Positions 9,421 to 18,233 of a DNA stretch of 64,000 nt are shown here, one piece after another. Every line of letters starts with the position of its first letter. The first letter of the stretch is position 1. The DNA comes from Echinicola soli (GTDB taxonomy: Bacteria > Bacteroidota > Bacteroidia > Cytophagales > Cyclobacteriaceae). A program made the translations under genes and the position numbers. The notes under the pieces were generated by a model. The model saw only the letters and a list, made by a program, of their open reading frames with translations, did not search any database and was not told the origin of the DNA. The stretch covers positions 1,121,501 through 1,185,500 of the forward strand of contig NZ_CP041253.1 in assembly GCF_006575665.1 (NCBI RefSeq), read 5' to 3'.

Positions 9421-9452
9421 TCCCACCTAACCTCCCCTACAAGGAGAGGAAC
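9421..9452. repeat. CCCACCTAACCTCCCCT-type dispersed repeat (family R4)
   Basis: The core CCCACCTAACCTCCCCT, then ACAAGGAGAGGAAC, recurs at 14132-14166 and, with a GC-richer loop, at 25292-25330. Each copy is intergenic and palindromic around the CTCCCC/GGGGAG centre. Confidence 0.7.
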
Positions 9453-9526
9453 ATTCTGTCTCAATGCTCACGTCTCATATCTAACATATTGCTACTTAAT
9501 TCTTTGTGCTATAATTACATTATGGC

Positions 9527-10459
9527 TCAGTCAGTCACCTTGGTTTTCATATTGATTTCCATGGGCATGGACATACCATCAGGAAGCTGTTCGTTCTTTT
9601 CGATTTCTACAAAGCCCTCCATAGTCTGGTCCAGATCAATGGTCTTGATCCAGCCTGTTTTGGCATCCAGCGTAATGGTGGCGTTTAAGGTTCCGCCCAT
9701 GTCATACGTCATAGGAAATGGCATTAATGCTGGATCTACTTTTTCACTCTGGGCCATTTTGGTATTGCCATTGGCTTTCAAATAATACTGGTCACCTTCC
9801 TTTTTCACATAAGTATAGGTAATTTGGTGATCGGCATCCACCCCGTTCATGGAAGAAGTGATCGCAACATCCCAGGTATCTCCTGGCTCGACCTTGTTCT
9901 CCGGAAAAACCGGGCTGGTAAGCTGTAGATTTCCCAGCATGCCATTTTTGCCAAAATTCTGCTTCATTTGGGACTTGACCTTGTCCAGTTGGTCATCTTC
10001 ATGCTCTCCTGCAATCTCGTCAACAGCTGAAGAAAAAGCCTGCTCCATTCCAGTTACTTCAAGGATTTTACCTTTTTTGCTCATCTTAATTCTAAAAGGC
10101 TTTTCAGCCATTCTTCCAAACATCTTGCTGAGCGGATTGCTGCCTTCTTTGTCCGCATCCTCAGAGCTGAAAGCCATGTTCATCATGGGCATTTTCATTT
10201 CCATTCCCATCTTGTCAAACTTGGCTTCCATCAGGTAAGATTCATTATCTACCTCGAGGACTTTTAGCGACATATCGCCCACAATATTCATATCAATATC
10301 GATGTTGTTCCCACCAAACTCTTGACTAATGTGAGATGCCATCGTCGATTTTTGGTAATAGGTTTCGCCTTCCGCCAAATCCAGTCGTAGTAGGACTTTT
10401 TTGGATTGGCAAGAAGCCATCAAGGCGCATATAAGCAGTAAAAGGCTTAGATTTTTCAT
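9527..10459 (-). CDS. DUF6263-like lipoprotein
   Basis: A 310-aa lipoprotein starting at the ATG at 10459 (MKNLSLLLLICALMASC, lipid Cys after the lipobox MASC); seven upstream in-frame codons were dropped because they precede a complete signal peptide. The mature part begins with KKVLLRLDLAEGETYYQKS and is rich in Met and acidic residues, with a strand pattern typical of DUF6263 proteins of Bacteroidota (PFRIKMSKKGKILEVTGME; PVFPENKVEPGDTWD). No enzyme motif is visible. It is probably exported to the outer-membrane periphery. Function unknown; the family call is by resemblance. Confidence 0.75.
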   Translation of the reverse strand: MKNLSLLLLICALMASCQSKKVLLRLDLAEGETYYQKSTMASHISQEFGGNNIDIDMNIVGDMSLKVLEVDNESYLMEAKFDKMGMEMKMPMMNMAFSSEDADKEGSNPLSKMFGRMAEKPFRIKMSKKGKILEVTGMEQAFSSAVDEIAGEHEDDQLDKVKSQMKQNFGKNGMLGNLQLTSPVFPENKVEPGDTWDVAITSSMNGVDADHQITYTYVKKEGDQYYLKANGNTKMAQSEKVDPALMPFPMTYDMGGTLNATITLDAKTGWIKTIDLDQTMEGFVEIEKNEQLPDGMSMPMEINMKTKVTD

Positions 10460-10588
10460 AAAGGTCAAAAATGATATCAATTAAAAATTATTTATGCCAA
10501 TTTAAGCATTCTTTTTCCGCTGCGGCAGGCCTTTACCGACTTTCTATAGTATTGCCATGAAATTCAGGAGCCGCTACGTTGATTACTT

Positions 10589-11104
10589 TTAGCGTTCATT
10601 TTTTTTGTTCAGATCCATTCCTGCATAAAATCCCAGGTCTTTTCTTCGAAGGATTTTGGTCCAAAAGGCGATTTGTCCGGTGTGGTAGGAAAAATGCTCC
10701 ACAGCATGGATAATATTTCCAATACCTGAGTAGTGATAGCCCTGGACGGTATATTTACTTTCCAAGCTGTTTTGATCCAGGCTTTGCAATAAATCCGTGC
10801 ATTGGTTAACCGTGGTATTCAATTTATCTATCAATGCTTGTTTGTCCATGGTCTTACTGGCACTAAACTCTGCGTCCCGGTCACGCTTGTCTTCGACTTT
10901 TCCAAGGGAGGACAGCAAGTACTGTGTCAGGTTTCCGCATAGGTGTAAGACCAAGTTCCCCATGCTGTTAGAGGATTCGTTTGGCTTTTCCCATATTTCA
11001 TCTTCTGACAACCACTCCAGGCAACTTAAAATTTTGGAATTGTTTTCCTCCAAACGAAATACGGAATGCTTGATCGTCTCTTTTACTAATATGTTATTTT
11101 GCAT
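10589..11104 (-). CDS. DinB-fold protein (DUF1572-like)
   Basis: A 171-aa four-helix-bundle protein of the DinB/YfiT superfamily. The metal-binding histidines expected in this fold are visible: His54 in LVLHLCGN and His137/His141 in HAVEHFSYHTGQ. The closing AFWTKILRRKDLGFY is also family-like. Such proteins bind a divalent metal; some are thiol transferases (bacillithiol, mycothiol), many have no known reaction. It is cytoplasmic with no signal peptide. It is divergent from the PHP-domain gene that starts 95 bp away, so a shared promoter region is possible. Confidence 0.82.
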   Translation of the reverse strand: MQNNILVKETIKHSVFRLEENNSKILSCLEWLSEDEIWEKPNESSNSMGNLVLHLCGNLTQYLLSSLGKVEDKRDRDAEFSASKTMDKQALIDKLNTTVNQCTDLLQSLDQNSLESKYTVQGYHYSGIGNIIHAVEHFSYHTGQIAFWTKILRRKDLGFYAGMDLNKKNER

Positions 11105-11198
11105 GGTTTGTGATTTTTTAAGTTGTTTAAACTATTATTTTATAGTAGCTTATATTCTGTTCTCATAAACGATGTATCACATTAGGATCACCAAAGTC

Positions 11199-12398
11199 AT
11201 GCGAAAGTTATCGCTTCTCATTTGTTTTTTGCTTTTAGTGTTTTCATGTACCGAAAAAACATCCAAGACCAAAGAAAAACAATGGTACAAAGGCAACCTA
11301 CATACCCACAGTTACTGGAGTGATGGTGACGATTACCCTGAAATGATCATGGACTGGTATAAGTCACACGACTATGATTTTATTGTCCTTTCTGATCACA
11401 ATGTACTGGCAAAAGGTGAGAAGTGGAAACTGATCCCAAAGTCTCCTGTACACAAAAAGGCCTTTGATAAGTATTTGGCAAAATATGGAGAAGAATGGGT
11501 AGAGCACAGGGAAGATTCTACTGGGCGAAAAGAAGTGCGGCTAAAAACCCTGGAAGAGTACAGGACGATTTTTGAGGAAGAAGGGGAATTTCTCATTATC
11601 CAATCCGAAGAGATCAGTGACAGTTATGACAAGAAACCGCTTCACATGAATGTCACCAATATCCAAAAAATGATCGAGCCGCAAGGAGGTAATTCTGTTG
11701 CAGAAGTCCTGCAAAACAACCTGGACAAGGTAAAAGAACAGCGGGAAATCACCGGTGTGCCGATGTTTATGCATATTAATCACCCCAACTTTGTCTGGGC
11801 CATCACCCCGGAGGACATCATCCAGCTGGATGGTGAGCGTTTTTTTGAAGTGTACAATGGCCATCCGCTGGTCCACAATTACGGGGATTCACTGCGCCCC
11901 AGTATGGAAGCACTGTGGGACAAGGTCCAGGCGGCTTATCTACAGGCCGGCAAGCCACCACTCTATGGATTGGCAGTCGATGACGCACACAATTACCATG
12001 TGTTTAATGAAAACAGCAGTAATCCCGGCAGGGGCTGGGTCATGGTAAAAGCCAAAGACCTCTCGCCAAGCTCACTGATCGAAGCCATGGAAGCAGGGCA
12101 GTTTTATGCCTCCACCGGCGTTACCTTGCAGGACATCCACTTTGATGGTAAAGAGCTGACGGTATCAGTGTCCGAAGAAGAAGGTGTTGATTATGCCATC
12201 CAGTTTTTTGGTACCAAAAAATCATCTCCTGAAAGGAGCGGGGAGCTACTGCACGAAATAAATGGTGCCGAAGCCACCTATAGGTTACAGGAAGATGACA
12301 TGTATGTCAGGGCAAAAGTGATTTCATCCAAGACCAAGGAAAACCCCTACCAAACCGGTGACAAAGAGGTGGCCTGGACGCAGCCGGTGTTGAAATAA
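11199..12398 (+). CDS. PHP-domain lipoprotein (putative metal-dependent phosphoesterase)
   Basis: A 399-aa protein from the ATG at 11199 (MRKLSLLICFLLLVFSC, lipid Cys17). The PHP domain opens with NLHTHSYWSDGDD (His35, His37) and continues with FIVLSDHN (Asp66, His67), the metal ligands of the PHP fold; FMHINHPNF and DDAHNYHVF supply later ligands. PHP proteins hydrolyse phosphoesters with two or three bound metals. The lipoprotein signal puts this one outside the cytoplasm, so it probably acts on an exported phosphoester. The C-terminal 90 residues look like a beta domain. Nine upstream in-frame codons were rejected because they precede the signal peptide. Confidence 0.88.
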   Translation: MRKLSLLICFLLLVFSCTEKTSKTKEKQWYKGNLHTHSYWSDGDDYPEMIMDWYKSHDYDFIVLSDHNVLAKGEKWKLIPKSPVHKKAFDKYLAKYGEEWVEHREDSTGRKEVRLKTLEEYRTIFEEEGEFLIIQSEEISDSYDKKPLHMNVTNIQKMIEPQGGNSVAEVLQNNLDKVKEQREITGVPMFMHINHPNFVWAITPEDIIQLDGERFFEVYNGHPLVHNYGDSLRPSMEALWDKVQAAYLQAGKPPLYGLAVDDAHNYHVFNENSSNPGRGWVMVKAKDLSPSSLIEAMEAGQFYASTGVTLQDIHFDGKELTVSVSEEEGVDYAIQFFGTKKSSPERSGELLHEINGAEATYRLQEDDMYVRAKVISSKTKENPYQTGDKEVAWTQPVLK

Positions 12399-12785
12399 GT
12401 TTATTTTAGCGTTATAGTAGAGTTGTTTTTATGGAACGCTGAGCACGCAGATAGGGCTGATGTTCACAGATAATTTTGATAGTATGTATTGGTCAAAGTC
12501 ACTGGGCCAAGGGAAAAAGTTGGAGGGATTAGGGTTGGTTCCGATAGCACGCAGATGCCGCAGATTAATAAGATTTACGCTGATTTTTTATACTGGAGCA
12601 CGCATTCCCATTACTAAATAAAAAAGAGAAATATGCTTACCATAACCACCTGGAAATCTCTCATCCCCCAGAAATATTGCTTGGTCCGAAGTCAATGGAA
12701 TGCGACAGGTTTTGAAGTAATGCCGTTCAGTCACCTTGATAAAAATAGCATCTAAACCTTTAAATGTTCAAACCTGCCTTAGCCA
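12399..12785. other. gene-free stretch with R1 repeat
   Basis: Between the convergent PHP and glycosyltransferase genes. It contains an R1 repeat (12509-12693) and, at about 12430-12470, a shorter related block with GAGCACGCAGATAGG. No coding frame is supported. Confidence 0.65.
12509..12693 (+). repeat. dispersed intergenic repeat, family R1 (fullest copy)
   Basis: Ordered blocks: GGGAAAAAGTTGGAGGGATT, AGGGTTGGTTCCGATAGC, ACGCAGATGCCGCAG, ATTAATAAGATTTACGCTGA, then CATTCCCATTACTAAAT, CCACCTGGAAATCTCTCAT and CAGAAATATTGCTTGGTCC. Matching blocks are at 6391-6543, 57768-57893, 58022-58126 and in part at 43853-43911, 48634-48682 and 63917-64000. Confidence 0.75.
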
Positions 12786-13904
12786 CTACCTGCTGGCCAA
12801 TTCCTTAAACACCTCGATATACTGATCCGTCACATGGTCCCAATCGTACTTTTTGGTTAGGCCTTCACGTGAAGTTTGGCGGAATTGCTGCATGGCTTCT
12901 GGAGATTGCTCGGCTTTCTCTATCACCGTGGAGATGGCTTTTTGCCCCTTCTGAAAGTACCAGCCGTGCTTGCCATTTTGGAGCATCTCTTGGTTAAATG
13001 GCGTGTCCAGGGCAAGGATGGCACAGTCATAGCCCAATGCCTTTAGCATGGCCGGGTTGGTGCCGCCATACTCATGTCCATGGAAATATGCATAGCAGTT
13101 TCTGTACAGCGCGGCCAGTTCCTGCTGGTCTTTGACATAACCCGTGAAGAGCAACCTGTCATCGGGGATGTTTTTTAGCCGTTCGGCAAATTCGTCCTTG
13201 TAAGGAACATCTCCCACTACGACAAGTTTTCGGGTACTGCTGGACCGGGTAAAACCTTCGATGATCAGGTCGGCATTATTATCAGGAATCAGCCTCCCTA
13301 CGATCAGGTAATAGTCTTCCCTTTCCAGTTGCCATTTTTGGATCAGCGTAGGATCCGCTTGCAACCCCGGATTGGAGCCATAGGCAATGACTTTGGAAGG
13401 CGCATTGAAAAGCTCTAGATAGATGCGCTGCATTTCATCGGAATCATTGATGAGCTGGTCATAGAATTTGGTGGCCATTTTGGAGGCCCAATAAAAATAC
13501 TTGCCACCGATACCTTTCCACTTTGGGCGGAGCCATTCCAGGCCATCCACATTGATGGCAGTAGGTTTCCGCATGATACGAGAGATCAGGCCAAAAGGGC
13601 CATTGCCACTGTTGACCACAAAAATCACATTTGCACTGGAAAAACAGGCATGGATCATGGAAAAAAAAGAGTGGGTCAGCTGCGTAAAGGACTTGGACTC
13701 AATGGCCGGCATATAGACCAAATCGATGCCATTGACCTGCTTAGGCCGCTCCTTGAACAAGGAGCGGTGACAGTACACAGTTACACGAATATTCTTTTTT
13801 ACCAATCTTTCGCACAGCTCCTTTACCATGGTATCGTATCCTCCATATACATAGGGATAACCTTTGGCTCCAAAGATGGCGACGTGAAGTGGTTTTTCTT
13901 TCAT
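12786..13904 (-). CDS. glycosyltransferase, DUF1972/rhamnosyltransferase-like
   Basis: A 372-aa GT-B glycosyltransferase. The N-terminus HVAIFGAKGYPYVYGGYDT followed by VKELCERLVKKNIRVTVYC is the signature of the DUF1972 group, which transfers rhamnose or related sugars in cell-surface polysaccharides. The sugar-nucleotide side holds YYLIVGRLIPDNNADLIIEG and HGHEYGGTNPAMLKALGY, where the usual second Glu is replaced by Lys. It is cytoplasmic and is the last gene of the minus-strand polysaccharide locus. A gap of 280 bp with R3/R4 repeats separates it from the preceding GT, so it may have its own transcript. Confidence 0.88.
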   Translation of the reverse strand: MKEKPLHVAIFGAKGYPYVYGGYDTMVKELCERLVKKNIRVTVYCHRSLFKERPKQVNGIDLVYMPAIESKSFTQLTHSFFSMIHACFSSANVIFVVNSGNGPFGLISRIMRKPTAINVDGLEWLRPKWKGIGGKYFYWASKMATKFYDQLINDSDEMQRIYLELFNAPSKVIAYGSNPGLQADPTLIQKWQLEREDYYLIVGRLIPDNNADLIIEGFTRSSSTRKLVVVGDVPYKDEFAERLKNIPDDRLLFTGYVKDQQELAALYRNCYAYFHGHEYGGTNPAMLKALGYDCAILALDTPFNQEMLQNGKHGWYFQKGQKAISTVIEKAEQSPEAMQQFRQTSREGLTKKYDWDHVTDQYIEVFKELASR

Positions 13905-13944
13905 ATTGGTGTGGAATTGTCAAACTGCTTGATAGAGGGAAACT

Positions 13945-13974
13945 GCCCCCTAGCCCCCTAAAGGGGAATTTTCA
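13945..13974. repeat. CCCCTWWAGGGG palindromic dispersed repeat (R3)
   Basis: GCCCCCTAGCCCCCTAAAGG then GGAATTTTC; same core as at 1463-1521. Confidence 0.65.
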
Positions 13975-14131
13975 AATGATGGGCGACAGTATATGGTTTT
14001 GTCACAACCTGAATGTATGGGACATTTCCTTCCTCATCCTTCCAACTTGGGGCCTGGGAGTAGCCGAAGGCCACCCACGGTTATCCCATGCTTGTCCTTG
14101 CCCGGGCAGAGCCCCGGTACAACCCGGTTTT

Positions 14132-14166
14132 ACCCCACCTAACCTCCCCTGCAAGGGGAGGAACTT
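14132..14166. repeat. R4 dispersed repeat
   Basis: CCCCACCTAACCTCCCCTGC then AAGGGGAGGAACTT, a near-perfect match to the copy at 9421-9452. Confidence 0.7.
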
Positions 14167-14184
14167 GTTCATGATACACACATC

Positions 14185-15345
14185 TCACTTCTCACTACTT
14201 TTTCCCATAAATTCCTGAAACACCTTTCCCATATTCTCCATATAAGCTTCTATGGAAAAGTGCTGGATCACCCTTTCCTGGCCTGATTGGCCCATGGACA
14301 ACCTTTTGGAGGGGGCTTCGATCAGTGTATCAAAGGCAAGGGAGGCTTTTGCGGCATCATCCCAAGGCACCAAGTACCCTGTCTCTCCATCCAGCACCAT
14401 CTCAGTGGCACCGCCGTGGGCAGTGGCGATCACCGGTTTGCCGGCCGCCATGGCTTCCAGGACGGTGGTGGGCAAAGGGTCGGGCAAAATAGAGGGCAGC
14501 ATAAAGATGTCCAGGCCGCTCATGATATTGGGGATATCGGTACGGTAACCAAGGTTACTGACTTTTCCAGTTAAGCCATTTTCGTTGATTTTGGCATCAA
14601 TCTCGTCATAGAGGTATTCGTATCCCTCAAAGGCGTCGCCTACCATGACAAAATGAAGATGATCGTGCCTTGCGGCCAATGCTTTTGCCACATCCAGAAA
14701 ATAGGGCTGGCCTTTCCAGAAATGCACCCTGGCGATCATCCCGATCAGGATGGTGTCTTGGGAAATGCCGATTTCGGACTTCAGGTCATAGCTTGCCTCC
14801 TTAAAGGGAAGGTAGTCGATGCCGTTGTAGAGCAACCTTAGTTTATAATCAGGGACATTTGGCTTCATATTTTCCAAAACAGCTTTAGAGACACAAAGAG
14901 ACAACTCTCCCGTGTAAAGGATATACTTTTCCAGAAAATTTTTAAACCATTTTGGATTTTGGATAATCTCATGAATGTGCCAAATATGCTTAATCCCGGT
15001 AAGCATACTGACAATACCGCCTACTACATTTGCATTGCTATTGGTGTATATCAATGTCACACCCTTTTCTCTCACCAATCTGCGCAATTTCCAGCTTGAC
15101 TGGATGAGCTGACTGGACAATTTCAAAAGACCTAAAGGAGAAAGGTTCTTCCTTCTCAATACACCGTGATCCAATATATTCACTACTACACCCAAGCTTC
15201 GGATTTCGTCGACCAATGGTCCCTCATAGGGCAAAATAACGATCGGCTCCATTCCAAGCTGCTGAATGGCCATGACCGACCTCACAAGGTTTCTGCTGGC
15301 GCCATACAAGTCCGCTGCACTGTGGATTACTAATACGCTTTGCAC
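14185..15345 (-). CDS. GT4-family glycosyltransferase
   Basis: A 386-aa GT-B glycosyltransferase. The donor site shows LIGMIARVHFWKGQPYFLDV and, further on, LPSILPDPLPTTVLEAMAAG, with a catalytic-type Glu before the GKPVIATAHGGATE loop. The acceptor half begins MQSVLVIHSAADLYGASRNL, common in GT4 enzymes of exopolysaccharide loci. The start codon is GTG at 15345; no better ATG lies near. It sits 13 bp after the 2OG-oxygenase gene, so the two are probably co-transcribed. The sugar and linkage cannot be read from the sequence. Confidence 0.9.
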   Translation of the reverse strand: MQSVLVIHSAADLYGASRNLVRSVMAIQQLGMEPIVILPYEGPLVDEIRSLGVVVNILDHGVLRRKNLSPLGLLKLSSQLIQSSWKLRRLVREKGVTLIYTNSNANVVGGIVSMLTGIKHIWHIHEIIQNPKWFKNFLEKYILYTGELSLCVSKAVLENMKPNVPDYKLRLLYNGIDYLPFKEASYDLKSEIGISQDTILIGMIARVHFWKGQPYFLDVAKALAARHDHLHFVMVGDAFEGYEYLYDEIDAKINENGLTGKVSNLGYRTDIPNIMSGLDIFMLPSILPDPLPTTVLEAMAAGKPVIATAHGGATEMVLDGETGYLVPWDDAAKASLAFDTLIEAPSKRLSMGQSGQERVIQHFSIEAYMENMGKVFQEFMGKSSEK

Positions 15346-15358
15346 GATCTTCCTTCAC

Positions 15359-16135
15359 TTATTGGTTCTTGGCCGTCCCACTGCCAAAAAATTTGTTTTT
15401 TGTCTGTACCAGGAAATTGTAGTTTTTGGCAAACAATTTCTTAAAGGTGGAGCTCTCTTCTTTGGGAAACCAGTCCGTTGTACGTGGTTTTTCGATCAAC
15501 ATCTTGTGCTCTTGGTAAGCATAAGTGGCAATGGACGTCCGGTATTTTCCTTCTGGGAAATTGGTCATATCATAGCCATGAAGTGTATATGGTCCACATT
15601 GCTGAATGATCAACCTATTGAAGGGCACATCCAGCTCCGTTTCTTCGTCGGTGCGAAGATCCCTGATTTTAAGTCCTCCCTTGTATGCTGGTTTCCAATC
15701 CTTATTGAGATACAAGAGCAGGTTTAATTCACGGTACCAATTTTTGTGGATAGGGTGGTAGTTAAAATCCAAGTGCATGTCCAAAAAGCTGTTCTTTTTA
15801 CCTTGGTGAAGCCCTCCTCCGTGATTTTTAGGATCCACAAATACCTTCTTGGCCGTGATAAAAGATAGGATTTTGTTAAACCTTTCGGAGCTTAAATCCT
15901 CATAGAGTGACCTCAGTTCAGGACATATTTCCTTATAATTTGACTTTTCAAACTTGTTGTTGGCAAAGACATAATCACGGCTCTTATTGTCCAGTTCGGG
16001 AATGGCCTCATAAGCTGCTTCCAACTGGGCTTTGTCACAAAAATCATCTATGACCAGATGCGGAAAGGGATGAGCAGCCAAATAGCTGACCCTCAGTTTC
16101 TCTAAGTTGTTTTCCAGTTGCTCAAAATTGATCAT
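15359..16135 (-). CDS. 2OG-Fe(II) oxygenase-like protein in the polysaccharide locus
   Basis: A 258-aa protein with the facial triad of 2-oxoglutarate/Fe(II) dioxygenases: His121-x-Asp123 in DMHLDFNYHP and His186 in YTLHGYDM, followed by Arg199 in GKYRTSIATY, which fits the 2OG carboxylate anchor. The opening FPHLVIDDFCDKAQLEAAYEAIPE is like the start of 2OG-FeII_Oxy_3 or prolyl-hydroxylase-type proteins found in glycan loci. The substrate may be a sugar nucleotide, a lipid carrier or a protein; none is visible. It lies between a hexapeptide acetyltransferase (17 bp) and a glycosyltransferase (13 bp), which argues for a part in polysaccharide modification. Confidence 0.8.
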   Translation of the reverse strand: MINFEQLENNLEKLRVSYLAAHPFPHLVIDDFCDKAQLEAAYEAIPELDNKSRDYVFANNKFEKSNYKEICPELRSLYEDLSSERFNKILSFITAKKVFVDPKNHGGGLHQGKKNSFLDMHLDFNYHPIHKNWYRELNLLLYLNKDWKPAYKGGLKIRDLRTDEETELDVPFNRLIIQQCGPYTLHGYDMTNFPEGKYRTSIATYAYQEHKMLIEKPRTTDWFPKEESSTFKKLFAKNYNFLVQTKNKFFGSGTAKNQ

Positions 16136-16152
16136 TTTTCTTTTCGTTTGCT

Positions 16153-16884
16153 TTATACTTGGCTGGTCGATGCTGGGTTTATTTTCCGGCTTTTGATGAT
16201 ACGGGCAGGGTTTCCTCCTACAATGGAGTAAGGCGGCACATCTTTGGTCACCACACTTCCGGCAGCCACCACCGATCCTTTACCGACCGTTACTCCTGCC
16301 AAAATTATGGAATTACTGGCAATCCAGCAATCATCCTCGATTTTAGCAAAAGACCTGGTCACTCCCTGCTCGATCATCGGGGTTTCGGTATCACCAAAGT
16401 TATGGTTTTCGGAGTAAATACTTACCCGTGGAGACATCATCACATTATTGCCGATTTCGATATAGCCAGAGCAGCCGATATAGGCGTAAGGGCCGATGCT
16501 GGAATTATTGCCCACTTTCAGCCCTACTCCTGGCTCTCCGCCGTAGAGATTGGTGGGGCGGATGATGGCATAGCTGCCTACAGTCACCTTATCACCAAAG
16601 ACAATGCCCTTTTGGGAAAGGCAGTTGATCTCGCAATTGTCCTGTGCGATAAAGTTCTTGCCCACAGACAGATAGCGGGCTTGGCGGATCGTCACTCTTT
16701 TGCCGATCAACAGCATTCCCTCGGAGGACTTGAACCACCATCTGCGGAAGCTGCCCCGGACAAACCACACACTCATGCGCAGTAGAACCCCAAGCGTGGA
16801 TAGACTGTCCCAATTCTCGTCAAACCTATCGGACAAGTCCATCCCGGTGATGTTATTGATGGTGCGTTGGATAAAATTCGCCAT
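16153..16884 (-). CDS. hexapeptide-repeat acyltransferase (WcaF-like)
   Basis: A 243-aa left-handed beta-helix acyltransferase. Isoleucine/valine-rich hexapeptide turns run through IGKRVTIRQARYLSVGKNFI, IGPYAYIGCSGYIEIGNNV and ILAGVTVGKGSVVAAGSVVT. The catalytic His is in SENHNFGD, and the C-terminal block DVPPYSIVGGNPARIIKSR is characteristic of the colanic-acid/maltose O-acetyltransferase group. It should O-acetylate a sugar of the surface polysaccharide with acetyl-CoA. It heads a short minus-strand set with the 2OG oxygenase and the GT4. Confidence 0.92.
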   Translation of the reverse strand: MANFIQRTINNITGMDLSDRFDENWDSLSTLGVLLRMSVWFVRGSFRRWWFKSSEGMLLIGKRVTIRQARYLSVGKNFIAQDNCEINCLSQKGIVFGDKVTVGSYAIIRPTNLYGGEPGVGLKVGNNSSIGPYAYIGCSGYIEIGNNVMMSPRVSIYSENHNFGDTETPMIEQGVTRSFAKIEDDCWIASNSIILAGVTVGKGSVVAAGSVVTKDVPPYSIVGGNPARIIKSRKINPASTSQV

Positions 16885-16999
16885 GGTGCATTATACGATT
16901 TTTCCATTTAAGGAAACAGGTATTTTATCTTTCAAATAAACGTAAAAATGGCTATTTTCAATAAACTATTTGTGGATAACCTTTAAACTCATTCAATTG

Positions 17000-17290
17000 A
17001 TGAAAAAAATGGGACTAATCATGATGGCCTGCATAGTCATTTTGAGTTGCAATACCAATGATGATGACCCGGACTTGATGGAAGTGCGGGAAATAGCTTG
17101 GAACAGCATTGATGAAGGAGAGTATGGTCGTGAATCGGTCGTTACGCCTTGGCCAGAAGCCGAGGTAAGAACCAATGATGGAAGTTATGCCGTAACCTTC
17201 TATACCGAGCAAGATCCGTTACTTGGCCCTATCGTGGTGTATGTCAATGTGGAAACGTTGGAAGTTACAGGTCAGGCACCAAGGTATTAA
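17000..17290 (+). CDS. small lipoprotein of unknown function
   Basis: A 96-aa lipoprotein with signal peptide MKKMGLIMMACIVILSC (lipobox ILSC), then an acidic NTNDDDPD stretch. The mature domain has AWNSIDEGEYGRESV and VVYVNVETLEVTGQAPRY, a short alpha/beta domain of unknown family. The ATG at 17000 is chosen over one ten codons upstream because it begins the signal peptide. It is the only plus-strand gene within the polysaccharide locus and probably has no role in it. Confidence 0.75.
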   Translation: MKKMGLIMMACIVILSCNTNDDDPDLMEVREIAWNSIDEGEYGRESVVTPWPEAEVRTNDGSYAVTFYTEQDPLLGPIVVYVNVETLEVTGQAPRY

Positions 17291-17408
17291 GTAAATGCAA
17301 GAGAATTAAATATAAAACAGGAATGTCTTCGTCCGAAGACATTCCCGTTGCTGTTTGGTATGGTCAGATTTAGAAGATCAATTCACTTTGGTTTAGGTTT
17401 ACCTGCCC

Positions 17409-17508
17409 TCATGCGGAATTGACCTTTTTCATGCCGCTAGGTATGCCAGCTTGGTAACATGAGGCCGGCAAGCTGATCCACTTCTGTGCCGGAGGTACAA
17501 AACTATAC
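17409..17508 (+). repeat. dispersed repeat family R2, copy 1
   Basis: Begins ATGCGGAATTGACC, passes ATGCCGCTAGGTATG and AGCTTGGTAACATGAG, and ends TGTGCCGGAGGTACAAAAC, directly at the stop codon of the next minus-strand gene. Copy 2 (18134-18233) has the same order and the same position behind a gene. Confidence 0.8.
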
Positions 17509-17515
17509 TAGCTGC

Positions 17516-17887
17516 TTACTCCTCAAAATTGCACTGGTTTTCTTCAGATTTCCATACCAATTCGATATCGGTCATTTCACTTATAGAGATATCCAAATCC
17601 TCCTGAGATTCCCCTTGGCAATTGAAAATTGTAGGCACATAAAAACAATTAGGACAGCAAGAAGAGTCAAAATAATAGAAATCTCCTTCATAATATCCGC
17701 TTTGAATAGTAGTATAATGTCTACCCATTTCCGTGGATTCAATCTCAGCAATAAGTTCCTGCATCCATTCCAGTTCTTCAGTGGGATTTTCCACGCCGCA
17801 TGACATGATAACAGGTTCTTCCTCTTCTTTACATGACAAGGACAAAACCAAGAAGCAAGCAAATAACAAATAGGATAATTTTTTCAT
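17516..17887 (-). CDS. small cysteine-rich lipoprotein of unknown function
   Basis: A 123-aa lipoprotein, ATG at 17887 (MKKLSYLLFACFLVLSLSC, lipobox SLSC), then a run of Glu (KEEEEP). The mature part has five more cysteines: one in MSCGVE, three in YYFDSSCCPNCFYVPTIFNC and one near the end (NQCNF). That pattern could bind metal or form disulfides. No known domain was recognised. An ATG nine codons upstream precedes the signal peptide and was not used. R2 repeats flank the gene on both sides. Confidence 0.72.
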   Translation of the reverse strand: MKKLSYLLFACFLVLSLSCKEEEEPVIMSCGVENPTEELEWMQELIAEIESTEMGRHYTTIQSGYYEGDFYYFDSSCCPNCFYVPTIFNCQGESQEDLDISISEMTDIELVWKSEENQCNFEE

Positions 17888-17989
17888 GGTGTTAAAGGTT
17901 AAAAGATAAAACATTACATTCCCTGTACGAGGATGTGACGAATAATGCTACAGGATATGAAGGTTTTTTAACATTTTGGCCAGTTAAGT

Positions 17990-18060
17990 AATGTACCTAC
18001 GGCACATCGGCGACTTATACTTTATTATGCAGTTACCAAGCTTTTCCACCTACGGTGGAG
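17990..18060 (-). repeat. dispersed repeat family R2, copy 2 (inverted)
   Basis: On the minus strand it reads CCGTAGGTGGAAAAGCTTGG then TAACTGCATAATAAAG and ends GATGTGCCGTAGGTACAT: the same blocks as the other two copies, inverted and diverged. Confidence 0.65.
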
Positions 18061-18133
18061 GGTTGGCAGACAAGGTATTCTATGGGGAAGAAGTACAGCT
18101 TTTTTTATAACCTAGCTTTCCTCAATCTTGTCC

Positions 18134-18233
18134 AAATGCGGAATCAGTCCTTTTCATGCCGCTAGGTATGAAAGCTTGGTAACTTGAGTACTGCAGACTT
18201 ATCAACATTTGTGCCGGAGGTACAACACTATCC
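18134..18233 (+). repeat. dispersed repeat family R2, copy 3
   Basis: AAATGCGGAATCAG, ATGCCGCTAGGTATGAAAGC, TTGGTAACTTGAG and TTGTGCCGGAGGTACAAC. It runs into the stop codon of the minus-strand GT4 gene that ends at 18228. Confidence 0.8.

Noticed and set aside
16159..16785. 208-codon plus-strand ORF
   Set aside because: Antisense to the hexapeptide acyltransferase, whose repeat and motifs are clear.
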